A stretch of 34,668 nucleotides of DNA from Halovenus sp. (GCA_028275025.1 JAQCNM010000086.1:1-34668); one strand, 5' to 3'; counted from the first letter of the stretch, positions 10,206 to 19,757 are shown. A program made the numbers and translations. Notes: generated by a model not told the origin, from the letters alone.

Positions 10206-10849
10206 CCGCACGCACGTACGCACTCCGCGGGGTACAGTTCGACCGGCGGGAGCTCCGTGACCTGTCTGTTGCCTGGCTCGCACTCGGTCTGGCGTTCACC
10301 TTCTTTCTGGCACCACAGGAGGCTCTCCAGCCTACACCGGCGGCGCTCTCCGGGCTCACGGACCTGTTCGCCGCGAGTATGCTCACCGCCGGAACGGCGT
10401 TTCTACTCCACGAACTCGCCCACAAGGTCGTCGCCGTTCGGTTCGGACAGACCGCGGCGTTTCGTGCCGACTACGGGCTGCTGGCGCTCGCGGTGGCCTC
10501 CGGACTGGCCGGGTTCCTGTTTGCCGCGCCCGGTGCTGTCTACCACCGCGGGCGCATCACCGACCGACAGAACGGGCTCGTCGCCGTTGCCGGCCCGGTG
10601 ACGAATCTCGCGCTCGCGGTCGGGTTTCTGGTGCCGTTGTTTCTGACCGGTGGGCTCGTCGCCGAGGTTGCACGACTCGGTGTGCTCGTAAACGTCTTTC
10701 TCGCGGCGTTCAACATGCTGCCTGTCGGCCCGCTGGACGGTCGGACGGTGCTCGACTGGCACCCCGTTCCGTTTGCCGGTGTGTTGCTCGTCGCGGTCGG
10801 TTTCGGTGTGGTGTTTGCGCTGACCGTGGGTCTGTCGATCGGGCTGTGA
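10202..10849 (+). CDS. Site-2 protease family (M50) membrane metalloprotease
   Basis: LLHELAHKVVAVRFGQ (HExxH) and NMLPVGPLDGR (LDG motif); GTG start overlaps the previous stop by 4 nt. Confidence 0.88.
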   Translation: MTARTYALRGVQFDRRELRDLSVAWLALGLAFTFFLAPQEALQPTPAALSGLTDLFAASMLTAGTAFLLHELAHKVVAVRFGQTAAFRADYGLLALAVASGLAGFLFAAPGAVYHRGRITDRQNGLVAVAGPVTNLALAVGFLVPLFLTGGLVAEVARLGVLVNVFLAAFNMLPVGPLDGRTVLDWHPVPFAGVLLVAVGFGVVFALTVGLSIGL

Positions 10850-10928
10850 TCCCCGTCTCGAACGGGGTTTCTCGACCCTGTCGCCCGCGAGCGACGGGCT
10901 TTTGTCCGGGCCCGCCGGCCACCCGACA

Positions 10929-11927
10929 GTGACAACGGGAACCGATCAAGACACCGAGACCGACGACGAGGGGCTCACCTACGCGGCGGCGGGTGTCGAC
11001 ATCGACGCGAGCGAGGCGGCGACGGCGGCGCTGGTCGGGGCAGCCGGCGAGTTCGAGGGTGACTACGCCGGGCTGGTCGACCTCGGCGAGTCGTATCTCG
11101 CGCTCGCAACCGACGGTGTCGGAACAAAGCTGCTGGTCGCCGAGGCTGTCGACGACTACTCCACGGTCGGTATCGACTGTCTGGCGATGAACGTCAACGA
11201 CCTCGTCGCGCAGGGGGTCGAGCCGGTTGCCTTCGTCGACTACCTCGCCGTCGAGGAGCCCGACGACCGGACTGCCGAACAGCTCGGCGAGGGGTTGCGT
11301 CGCGGGGCCGAGGCGGCCGGTGTCGCGCTCGTCGGTGGCGAGACGGCGGTGTTGCCGGACATCGTCTCCGGGCTGGACGTTGCGGGTGCGTGTGCCGGGC
11401 TCGCGCCGAAGACGGCGCTGTTTCCCGGTGTGGCCGAGGTCGGGGACGCGGTCGTCGGCTGGCCCTCTAGCGGTATCCACTCGAACGGGCTGACACTGGC
11501 CCGGGAGGCGGTCACCCGCGAGTACGAGTACACCGACCCGTTTCCGCCCGACCCCGCCCGACGCATCGGCGACGTTCTGCTCGAACCGACGCGGCTGTAC
11601 ACAGACCTGCTCGACCCGCTCCGGGAACACGGTGTACACGCGGCCGCCCACATCACCGGCGGCGGCTGGACGAACCTCTCCCGGATGGGACCCAACCGCT
11701 ACGAGATCACCGACCCGTTCGACCCACAGCCCGTGTTCGAGTTCGTCCAGCAGACGGGTGTGGTCGACGACGCGGAGATGCACCGGACGTTCAACATGGG
11801 AACGGGGTTCGTCGCTGCGCTCCCGCCCGCCGACGCGGAGGCGCTCGCGGCGGCGACAGACGGCCGACTCGTCGGGACTGTCACCGACGGTGAGGCGGTC
11901 GCGGTTCGGGGGCTGTCACTGTCCTGA
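10929..11927 (+). CDS. purM: Phosphoribosylformylglycinamidine cyclo-ligase
   Basis: LTYAAAGVDIDA, ALATDGVGTKLLVA, DCLAMNVNDLVAQGVEPVAFVDYLAVE, ALVGGETAVLPDI, HITGGGWTNLSRM; GTG start at 10929 assumed (track ORF begins at TTG 10902). Confidence 0.93.
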   Translation: MTTGTDQDTETDDEGLTYAAAGVDIDASEAATAALVGAAGEFEGDYAGLVDLGESYLALATDGVGTKLLVAEAVDDYSTVGIDCLAMNVNDLVAQGVEPVAFVDYLAVEEPDDRTAEQLGEGLRRGAEAAGVALVGGETAVLPDIVSGLDVAGACAGLAPKTALFPGVAEVGDAVVGWPSSGIHSNGLTLAREAVTREYEYTDPFPPDPARRIGDVLLEPTRLYTDLLDPLREHGVHAAAHITGGGWTNLSRMGPNRYEITDPFDPQPVFEFVQQTGVVDDAEMHRTFNMGTGFVAALPPADAEALAAATDGRLVGTVTDGEAVAVRGLSLS

Positions 11928-11969
11928 GCCACGCGTCGGATCGGTTCCCGCGGTGGTACCCCGTCTCCG

Positions 11970-12518
11970 TCAGGAGATGTGTCGGGCGATGTCGGCCTCG
12001 GTGATGATGCCGACGACCCCGCCCCCTTCGACGACGAGCACGGCGTCGTCGTGGTCGAGTTTGGCGTCGACGGTGTCGATCGTGGCGTCGGGTTCGACGG
12101 TGCTTATCCCCTCGTCCATCACCGTCGCGACCGGCAGATCACCCACACTCTCCTCTGTATCCGAGCGCTCCCGGACCGCAGAGGTGGTTATCAGCCCCTC
12201 TGGCCTGTCGTCGCGCACCACCGGTAGCTGTGAGTAGCCCCGCTCGGCCATCAGTCGGGTCGTCTCGTGGACGCTCTCGTCGGGTTGGACACTGGCCACC
12301 GGCGAGTGCATCAGGTCCGACGCGCGGAGTAACCGCCCCTCTGCCTGCTGGAGTGCGTTGACGACGCGCCGGAGTGTCGACAGCCGCGGGTCCACGTCGC
12401 CGCCCTCGATACGTGCGATGAGCGGCTGGGAGACGTCGGCCCTGTCGGCCAGTTCACTCTGCGTGAGATCGAGTTCCGTCCGGCGCTCGCGCAGGTCTTC
12501 CGGCGTCGGTAGCTCCAT
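11970..12518 (-). CDS. XRE-type HTH plus paired CBS-domain transcriptional regulator
   Basis: ATG at 12518; MELPTPEDLRERRTELDLTQSELADRADVSQPLIARIEGGDVDPRLSTLRR HTH followed by two CBS repeats. Confidence 0.92.
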   Translation of the reverse strand: MELPTPEDLRERRTELDLTQSELADRADVSQPLIARIEGGDVDPRLSTLRRVVNALQQAEGRLLRASDLMHSPVASVQPDESVHETTRLMAERGYSQLPVVRDDRPEGLITTSAVRERSDTEESVGDLPVATVMDEGISTVEPDATIDTVDAKLDHDDAVLVVEGGGVVGIITEADIARHIS

Positions 12519-12573
12519 ACGACGACATAACTCGAAGTAATACAAAAAGCTATCGACGGCCCGCCGACGGCCG

Positions 12574-12924
12574 TTACTCCTCCTCGTCGAGTTCGGCAGT
12601 GTCGATGATCTCGAGCGGGATGTCCCGGAGTGCACCGCCGATATCACTCTTTGCGATGCGCTGGGCGTGCTCTACACTCTCTGCGTTGAACACGTCCAGT
12701 TCGAGTATCAACCCGACGAGAGCGGTATCGGCGGCGACAAACGCCGAGTCGAACGGTTCGCCACACGCCGGACAGTTGGTGAACCCGACCTCGACCTCGA
12801 CGTAGTCCATCTCCTCGCTGTTGAGACGCTTCCCGGCCTCGCTCACGGCGACCCCGATGGCGTCGTCGACGTTGTCGACATCACGAACCAGCCAGGCAGC
12901 CTCTAGCACAACACGGTAGTTCAT
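12574..12924 (-). CDS. UPF0212/DUF555 family protein
   Basis: ATG at 12924; [57 protein letters not shown]. Confidence 0.88.
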   Translation of the reverse strand: MNYRVVLEAAWLVRDVDNVDDAIGVAVSEAGKRLNSEEMDYVEVEVGFTNCPACGEPFDSAFVAADTALVGLILELDVFNAESVEHAQRIAKSDIGGALRDIPLEIIDTAELDEEE

Positions 12925-13054
12925 ACTCTCTCGTCGGGCCGACAGTACTCGTCCTTTTTGATTCGGGCCCGTCGGGGTTGGTGTTCTCACCCGGTCCACC
13001 CACCGGTTCACCCGAACAGGTAGCTTCTTACGTACAGGCCTACTACTACAGATA

Positions 13055-13771
13055 ATGCGTGATGGAATCTTCTCGGGCGACCGAGCACACCCCGCACAGC
13101 GGTTCGAGAACGACCCACACGAGCCGGAACTCGGAACTATCCCGGACGGCACGTCCGATGCGGATTCGGTGAAAAAGACCGGAACGACCACCATCGGTAT
13201 CTCCACCGAGGACGCTGCGGTCATCGCCACCGACATGCGTGCGAGTCTCGGCGGCCGCTTCGTCTCGAACAAGAACGTTCAGAAGGTCGAGCAGATCCAC
13301 CCGACGGCCGCGCTGACACTGGTCGGTAGTGTCGGCGGCGCACAGTCGTTTATCCGGAGCCTCCGTGCCGAGGCGAACCTCTACGAGACCCGCCGTGGCG
13401 GGCAGATGAGCATGACCGCGCTCTCGACGCTCGCTGGCAACTTCGCCCGCGGCGGTCCGTTTCTCGCGATCAACCCCATCCTGGGTGGCATCGACGACGA
13501 GGGTGCACACGTGTACAGTATCGACCCCGCCGGCGGCGTGATGGAGGACAACTACACCGTGACAGGCTCCGGTCTAACAGTCGCGTACGGTACTCTCGAG
13601 GACCGCTACGAGCAGGATATGTCGCTCGAGGCCGCACAGCAGGCCGCCGTCGCGAGCGTCGAGGCCGCCGCCGAGCGCGACACCGGTTCCGGTAACGGCG
13701 TCTACCTCGCGACAGTCACCGAGGAGGGTGTCGACATAGACGACTACGACCTCGACGAGTTCGACACCTGA
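13055..13771 (+). CDS. psmB: Archaeal 20S proteasome subunit beta
   Basis: Propeptide followed by [40 protein letters not shown], catalytic Thr context, [11 protein letters not shown]. Confidence 0.95.
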   Translation: MRDGIFSGDRAHPAQRFENDPHEPELGTIPDGTSDADSVKKTGTTTIGISTEDAAVIATDMRASLGGRFVSNKNVQKVEQIHPTAALTLVGSVGGAQSFIRSLRAEANLYETRRGGQMSMTALSTLAGNFARGGPFLAINPILGGIDDEGAHVYSIDPAGGVMEDNYTVTGSGLTVAYGTLEDRYEQDMSLEAAQQAAVASVEAAAERDTGSGNGVYLATVTEEGVDIDDYDLDEFDT

Positions 13772-13778
13772 GTGGGCG

Positions 13779-14276
13779 ATGACCGACAGGTCACCTGTCG
13801 AGCGTGTCGGTGACCGGTTGCGCGAGACCGGTGTGATGGTCGCGGTGGCCGAATCGAGCACCGGCGGACTGGTGTGTTCTTGGCTAACAGACGTTCCCGG
13901 GTCGAGTGACTACTTCGACCGGGGGGTAGTCTCGTACTCGAACGCGGCAAAGGTCGAGGTGCTCGGCGTGAACTCGGCCACACTAAATGAACACGGTGCC
14001 GTCTCCGAGCAGACTGCCCGCGAGATGGCAGTCGGCGTCCGTGACCTGGCCGGGACCGCCTGGGGGGTCTCGACGACCGGTGTCGCCGGCCCCGGCGGTG
14101 GAACGGCCCGTACACCTGTCGGGACAGTCTACATCGGTGTCGCACGCCGGAACGGCGACGGGTCGGCCGTGTCGGCCGAGCGCTACGAGTTCGACGGCAC
14201 GCGAGACGCCTGCAAGCGACAGTTCACCAGACAGGCCCTCACCGACCTGCTCGACGCGGTCGAATCCGACCGCTGA
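13779..14276 (+). CDS. CinA-family nicotinamide-nucleotide amidohydrolase domain protein
   Basis: VAVAESSTGGLVCSWLTDVPGSSDYFDRGVVSYSNAAKVEVLGV; TGVAGPGGGT..PVGTVYIGVA. Confidence 0.93.
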   Translation: MTDRSPVERVGDRLRETGVMVAVAESSTGGLVCSWLTDVPGSSDYFDRGVVSYSNAAKVEVLGVNSATLNEHGAVSEQTAREMAVGVRDLAGTAWGVSTTGVAGPGGGTARTPVGTVYIGVARRNGDGSAVSAERYEFDGTRDACKRQFTRQALTDLLDAVESDR

Positions 14277-14347
14277 CAGCCGTCTCGACACACTGTCGGG
14301 ACAGCACGTGATCGAATCCCGAACCGACAGCAGTTCCTCCGCCCGGT

Positions 14348-14665
14348 TCACTCCTCGTGCCCGCTCGACGCCGGACGGCCCAGTTCCCGCTCGACGGCCT
14401 CAACCTTCGCCGCCGCCGCTTGGTCGACAGTCCGCTTGTCGTCTATCTTCAGGAACGTCCCGACACGGTCACCCTCGACGGCCTCGTGGGCGGCCTGTGC
14501 CGCGGCGAACACCTCGGCGGCCGTCTCGGCCTCGATAATCGTCCCCATCGGTGTGGTCTCGTACTCGACGTCGAACGCCTCGAGACGCTCGACCGCCGTC
14601 GCAACTGCCGGTGCCATACTCCCTTCCGTGTCGGGTGAGACACTCAGAAACGCGGTTGTCGTCAT
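14348..14665 (-). CDS. MTH1187-family thiamine-binding protein (DUF77)
   Basis: ATG at 14665; MTTTAFLSVSPDTEGSMAPAVATAVERLEAFDVEYETTPMGTIIEAE. Confidence 0.87.
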   Translation of the reverse strand: MTTTAFLSVSPDTEGSMAPAVATAVERLEAFDVEYETTPMGTIIEAETAAEVFAAAQAAHEAVEGDRVGTFLKIDDKRTVDQAAAAKVEAVERELGRPASSGHEE

Positions 14666-14848
14666 AGCTTCCCGTTCGGTCGGAGCGATAATGCACGTTC
14701 CGACATCGGAGGCTAGTTTGGCCCGTCGGCTACCGGCACGTCGTGGTTCTCCCGACCCCGACAACCAGACCGTGACCACTCCCGGGTCGACACTCGAACC
14801 CACGAGACGACCGGTTGCTGTTCCGTACCGTGTCACCGTGTTTCGATG

Positions 14849-14861
14849 CGATACTTTTATG
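14849..14861 (+). promoter_or_regulatory. Putative archaeal TATA-box promoter of the peptide ABC operon
   Basis: A/T-rich gatacttttatga about 26-38 nt upstream of the SBP start codon in otherwise GC-rich DNA. Confidence 0.5.
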
Positions 14862-14886
14862 AAGTTCTGCGGAGAATTGAGTCCGT

Positions 14887-16794
14887 ATGACTGGCCAACA
14901 ACCGGACGAGGTGGACAACACCCGTCGAAAACTTCTACTTGCCCTCGGTGGCTCCGCGTCGGTGGGGCTCGCAGGCTGTACGGGTGGCGACAGTGACAAC
15001 GAAGGAAACGGTGGCGAGAACGGTGGCACGAACGGCGGCGAGAACGGTGGCACGAACGGCGGCGAGAACGGTGGCACGAGTCCGTCCAGTCTTGAGGTCA
15101 GCCCACCACAGGCCGACAAAGCACAGGCTGCCTGGGAGAGGGTTATAAACAACCCGTCTCCCGACGCACAGGGCCTTCGTAACGAGGCTTACGTCGAGAT
15201 GGAGGAGGCCGTGCGTGACGATATGGTCCTGCTCCCGCTGTACCACGGACTGACCGAGCGGTTCTGGTACAACGATGTCGAGACTCCGAACACGGGAACG
15301 CTCGGCTCCCATCATCAAATCCACAACGACACGTCGGTAGAGGGCTCCGACACGCTCAGCCTCACCAACGCGACGTTCAACACTATCGACCCGATTCAGT
15401 CCGACGACACCGCCTCCGCGCGGGTCATCAACCAGATGTACGAGACGCTGACTCACTACCCCGCTGGTGTGCCGGAGCTTCAGAACCGGCTCATCGAAGG
15501 AGTCAGTGTGTCCGACGACCAGCTCACGTGGACGATTACCCTCCGCGACGATGTGACGTTCCACGACGGGTCATCGATGACCGCTGCCGACGTGAAATAC
15601 AGTCTTGAGCGGGTGGCGCTGTCGGATAACAGTGTCCGTGCGAGTTTCGCGCTGGACACCACTGGTGGTCTCGCTATCGAACACGAGACCGACGAGGAGA
15701 ACGGTGTCGGTCCGATGAGCGCTGTGCCGGACTCGCTCGGAATCGAGGCCGTCGACGAGCAGACCCTGGAGCTTCAGGTGTCGGCACCCAATCCTCCACT
15801 GCTCGATGTCATGACATACTCCGCCTTCGCACCGGTTCCAGAAGGGTACGTGGGTGATGTGCCTGGCTACGACGGTGAGGTAACTGTCGACGAGATCAGC
15901 CGTCAGGAAGCAAACGGTACCGGGCCGTTCCTGTTCGATAGCTTCACCGAGAACGAGGAGGCACGGGTTGTCCGTAACGACGAGTACTGGGGTGAGACTG
16001 CCAACGTCTCGGAAGTCCAGTGGGCTATCTTCTCGGACCCACAGGCCGAGTACGACTACTCGGTTCGCGAAGAGAACGCCGATATCTTCGAGATCCCGAC
16101 CCAGTTTTACAGTCAAGAGCAGATCTCCGCCGAGGAGGACGACCGCGGGCGTGACGTTGGAACGTATCAGCTCCAAGACGGTCCAGAGACCGAGGTCAAC
16201 TACCTCGGTGTGCCAGAGCTGAGTACGTTCTACTTCGCGTTCAATGTCTCACAGACGCCGAAGCCGGTTCGGATGGCGGTCGCACTGGTTGCGAATCACG
16301 AGCAACTCGTCCAGCAGATCTTCCAGGGGCGTGGTGTCGAGGCGTTTAGCTTCACTCCGCCGGGCATCTGGCCGACCGGTCAGGACGGCTACGACAGCTG
16401 GCTCGAAGCCTGGCCATACGGGCGTAACGAGTCGAACTTCGACGCGGCCGAGCGTATCCTGTCGAACAACGATTACACCTCCGACGACCCGTACGATCTG
16501 ACAGTGACGACCTACTCGAGTCAGGTGTTCCAACAGGCTGCCGGAAACCTCCGTGACAAACTGTCCGGCCTTGGCGTCTCGCTGGAACTCGAGCAGGCAC
16601 CGTTCTCGACACTCCAAGAGCGTGGTGAGAACGGTGACCTGCAGATGTACTCGCTTGGCTGGATCTGGAGCTGGGAGTCCGTCGCGTACGGGATGTTCTC
16701 GTTCGAGCCCAAAAACACCAACACGGACGAGATTCCGGGTGAGGCAAACGGTTACTACCTCGATTGGCAGACTGCACTCGAAGACGAGGCCTGA
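14887..16794 (+). CDS. ABC transporter substrate-binding protein, family 5 (peptide/nickel type), Tat lipoprotein; apparently circularly permuted
   Basis: Twin-arginine RRKLLLALGGSASVGLAGC lipobox; SBP_bac_5 features (TWTITLRDDVTFHDGSSMTAADVKYSLERV, NGTGPFLFDSF, NYLGVPELSTFYFAFNVSQTPKPVRMAVA); C-terminal-type SBP segment present near the N-terminus. Confidence 0.93.
   Translation: MTGQQPDEVDNTRRKLLLALGGSASVGLAGCTGGDSDNEGNGGENGGTNGGENGGTNGGENGGTSPSSLEVSPPQADKAQAAWERVINNPSPDAQGLRNEAYVEMEEAVRDDMVLLPLYHGLTERFWYNDVETPNTGTLGSHHQIHNDTSVEGSDTLSLTNATFNTIDPIQSDDTASARVINQMYETLTHYPAGVPELQNRLIEGVSVSDDQLTWTITLRDDVTFHDGSSMTAADVKYSLERVALSDNSVRASFALDTTGGLAIEHETDEENGVGPMSAVPDSLGIEAVDEQTLELQVSAPNPPLLDVMTYSAFAPVPEGYVGDVPGYDGEVTVDEISRQEANGTGPFLFDSFTENEEARVVRNDEYWGETANVSEVQWAIFSDPQAEYDYSVREENADIFEIPTQFYSQEQISAEEDDRGRDVGTYQLQDGPETEVNYLGVPELSTFYFAFNVSQTPKPVRMAVALVANHEQLVQQIFQGRGVEAFSFTPPGIWPTGQDGYDSWLEAWPYGRNESNFDAAERILSNNDYTSDDPYDLTVTTYSSQVFQQAAGNLRDKLSGLGVSLELEQAPFSTLQERGENGDLQMYSLGWIWSWESVAYGMFSFEPKNTNTDEIPGEANGYYLDWQTALEDEA
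15007..15078 (+). repeat. Three tandem 24-bp units (aacggYggcgagaacggtggcacg) encoding NGGENGGT
   Basis: Direct reading: units 15007-15030, 15031-15054, 15055-15078, one C/T difference in unit 1. Confidence 0.95.
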
Positions 16795-16917
16795 CCGACC
16801 CGTAGGAGAACACGCCCCCACCCGACCCGACCGATACTAAACTGATACGTACTGATGCTTTCAAACCCTCTGTCAAAAACTGTGCTGGCTGATCGACCGC
16901 GGAGAACTCCATAATCA

Positions 16918-17970
16918 ATGGGACGCTGGCGTTACTTCCTGCAGCGTGTGCTGCTCTCGATACCAGTGCTGTTTTTGGTCATCACGTTCCTGTTCGTGGT
17001 GCTGAGGCTGGGACCGGTCGACCCAGTCGCGGCGCGTCTCGGTCCACAAGCGTCTGGTGCCGATGTCGCCGCCGTCGAAGAGCGACTGGGTCTGAACGAC
17101 CCGCTGTGGGAACAGTACATCAGATTCGCCTCGGACTTGCTCCAGTTCGAGGGGCAGTCGTGGGTCGTCCAGGCCGATCGAGGTATCCCCGCCGTGTTGG
17201 CCGACACTGCGCCGCCGACACTCTGGCTGGGTTTCTGGGCGATACTGCTCCCGCTTTTTATTGGCCTGCCGCTCGGGTTCTACGCCGGGCTCAACCCAAA
17301 CAGCAGTCGCGACTACATCAGCTCGGGACTGGGCATCCTCTGGTTGGCGATGCCGAACTTCTGGTTGGCCTCGATGCTCGCGGCCTTTCTGGCGTCGACA
17401 GCAAGCGGCGGCCCACTGGGTTTCGAGTGGCACACGTTCGGCCCCAACATACAGTCTGTCCAGGGCACCCCGAGTCTCAATTTCGTCACGCTGAGCTCCA
17501 TCGGACCCGTTCCGTTCCCGACCGGACTCGACCTCGGCGGGTTCGCCCGTGACACAAAGAAGATTCTCCCGCCGGCGATCGTTTTAGGCTCCGCATCGAT
17601 GGCAGCCGAACAGCGTATCGGCCGGACGGCTGTCTTGGAGAACATCAACTCGAAGTACGTCGAAACCGCAAAGGCAAAAGGTGTCAAGGGTCGCAAGATA
17701 ATCACAAAGCACGTGTTCCGTAACGCCCTGATACCGCTGATTCCCGTTATAACGAACGAGGCATTTCTCCTCATCGGAGGGTCGGTTATCGTGGAAGAGC
17801 TGTTCACGATAAACGGTCTGGGCCGAACCTTCTTTCAGTCAATCATCCAAGGTGACCTGCCACTCGCCGGGTCGTTGCTGTTCGTGTTCACACTACTGTT
17901 GATCGTTCTGAACATCTTCCAGGACCTGTTGTACACGATAATCGACCCACGGGTGGGGTACGACCAATGA
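16918..17970 (+). CDS. ABC transporter permease (DppB-like)
   Basis: MGRWRYFLQRVLLSIPVLFLVITFLFVVLRLGPVDP; EAA-loop-like YVETAKAKGVKGRKIITKHVFRNALIPLIPV. Confidence 0.95.
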   Translation: MGRWRYFLQRVLLSIPVLFLVITFLFVVLRLGPVDPVAARLGPQASGADVAAVEERLGLNDPLWEQYIRFASDLLQFEGQSWVVQADRGIPAVLADTAPPTLWLGFWAILLPLFIGLPLGFYAGLNPNSSRDYISSGLGILWLAMPNFWLASMLAAFLASTASGGPLGFEWHTFGPNIQSVQGTPSLNFVTLSSIGPVPFPTGLDLGGFARDTKKILPPAIVLGSASMAAEQRIGRTAVLENINSKYVETAKAKGVKGRKIITKHVFRNALIPLIPVITNEAFLLIGGSVIVEELFTINGLGRTFFQSIIQGDLPLAGSLLFVFTLLLIVLNIFQDLLYTIIDPRVGYDQ

Positions 17971-19757
17971 GTGAAACGGTCACCCCGGAATCGGACGTTG
18001 CCCCACTCCGCAAGCGGTTTCTCGACAACCCCAGGCCGGCGCTCTTGTGGCTTGTCGGCGCACTCGCCTTACTGGTGCTTGAACTCGGTCGGATACTGGG
18101 GTGGGTAAAGGCGCTTGGAACCGGTGTGAAGTTCGCCGTCATGACCACCGCGGCACTCCCGAAGTGGGTCGGCGGTAACGTGGAGAGTGCCGTCGCAGAC
18201 ACCGGAGTCCTGCCGGGACGTCTCGAACCTGTCGGCGAGTTGCTCGGCTCTGGTGTCGTGACTGTGCTCGTCTTTGGGTTCGTGGTATCGGTGTTTCTCT
18301 CACTGTCGGAGCGGCGTGTCACGCGACTCCTCAGACCCAACATGCCGAGCTACCGTCGACTCACGGTCGAACGGGCTCTGCTGACGGGCATACTGACTGT
18401 TGTCAGTGCGCTCATGGTGTTGACGCCGATCGGTGGACTCGTCGAGAGTATGATCGGCTTTCTCACGGCGGTTCTTGACAACATTTCGAACCAGGCACCG
18501 ACGCTGACCTCTCGTGAAATTATTCCCAACCAGGGGTACCGGTCACCCGACGGTTCGGGTTGGGAGGGAACGTTCCTCGGTCTGTCACCGGGGCAGTCGT
18601 GGGGGGTCCGTGTGGCGGTGGTGTATGCATACGCGTTCGGGTGGTTGGTGTGGCTCTGGCGGGGGTACAACGTGTTCCGCGAACAGTACCGGGCGGCCGA
18701 CTGGACACCCCGTGACGACACACTCGACCGGTTCAGTGGGCACCTCTGGGGGTTGTTCGGGCTCGTCGTCGTGTTCAGCTTTGTGGTGCTAGCACTCTGG
18801 GCACCAGCGATCAGCACAGTTCCGCTCGAGGAGCGCTCGAACGAACCATACCGGTTCGAACATCAGTTTCTCGACGATGAGGACATCGAAGGGAACCCAC
18901 TTACAGACGGGTCTGGCGACCTCGAGACCGTTAGGCACGGTCAGGCCAACCTCTACTCGGTCTCGAAAGGAAAGGGTCAGAACGTGGGGTTGTTCAGCTA
19001 CGACGACTTCGACCGGTTCTCACCGCTCGGGACAACACCGAGCGGGGGTGATATGATGACACAACTGGCCCACGGTGCCAGAACGTCGCTCATCATCGCA
19101 CTCACCGGACTGGGTCTGGCGACGCTGATTGCGCTCGTGATGGCCCTTCTGACAGCTTACTACAAGGGTCTGGTCGACCTGCTCACTGTTGTCACCAGTG
19201 ACACGATCGTCTCGATACCACTTTTCTTGCTGGTCATGATGCTGTCTGTGATATTCAGTGGTTCGGACCACCCTCTCGTGACACCACTCGACGGCGGGCT
19301 ACTGCTCGCGATGGTGTTTGCCTTCGCGTTCTGGCCGGGACTGTGGCGCGCAATACGTGGACCGACGTTGCAGATCGCCGAGGAAGATTGGATAGACGCG
19401 GCAAAGAGCTACGGTCAGACACCTTCGAAGATTATGCGTAAACACATGGCCCCGTACGTGGTTTCGTACACGATGATATACGCCTCGCTGCTGGTCGGGA
19501 GCACGATTATCGTTACCGCCGCACTCTCGTTTCTGGGACTCGGCATCTCTGAGCCGACCCCCGAGTGGGGCCGGCTTATCAGCAGTGGCCAAGACTACAT
19601 CACCACGGACTCTTGGCACGTTTCGACCGTATCGGGTATCATGATCGTGTTCGTGGTGACAGGGTTCAACGCGTTGGGTGACGGTATCAGGGACGCAATC
19701 GACCCCGAGTCAGACATCGGCGATGGCGACGCAGCGGCCGCCGGAGGTGGTGGCTGA
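17967..19757 (+). CDS. ABC transporter permease (DppC-like) with long N-terminal membrane extension
   Basis: C-terminal permease core HGARTSLIIALTGLG... IAEEDWIDAAKSYGQTPSKIMRKHMAPYV ... ALSFLGLGISEPTPEWGRLI; start overlaps dppB stop (ATGA). Confidence 0.93.
   Translation: MSETVTPESDVAPLRKRFLDNPRPALLWLVGALALLVLELGRILGWVKALGTGVKFAVMTTAALPKWVGGNVESAVADTGVLPGRLEPVGELLGSGVVTVLVFGFVVSVFLSLSERRVTRLLRPNMPSYRRLTVERALLTGILTVVSALMVLTPIGGLVESMIGFLTAVLDNISNQAPTLTSREIIPNQGYRSPDGSGWEGTFLGLSPGQSWGVRVAVVYAYAFGWLVWLWRGYNVFREQYRAADWTPRDDTLDRFSGHLWGLFGLVVVFSFVVLALWAPAISTVPLEERSNEPYRFEHQFLDDEDIEGNPLTDGSGDLETVRHGQANLYSVSKGKGQNVGLFSYDDFDRFSPLGTTPSGGDMMTQLAHGARTSLIIALTGLGLATLIALVMALLTAYYKGLVDLLTVVTSDTIVSIPLFLLVMMLSVIFSGSDHPLVTPLDGGLLLAMVFAFAFWPGLWRAIRGPTLQIAEEDWIDAAKSYGQTPSKIMRKHMAPYVVSYTMIYASLLVGSTIIVTAALSFLGLGISEPTPEWGRLISSGQDYITTDSWHVSTVSGIMIVFVVTGFNALGDGIRDAIDPESDIGDGDAAAAGGGG

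Noticed and set aside
10710-11783. 357-aa minus-strand ORF
   Set aside because: Shadow of purM, which has clear conserved motifs on the plus strand.
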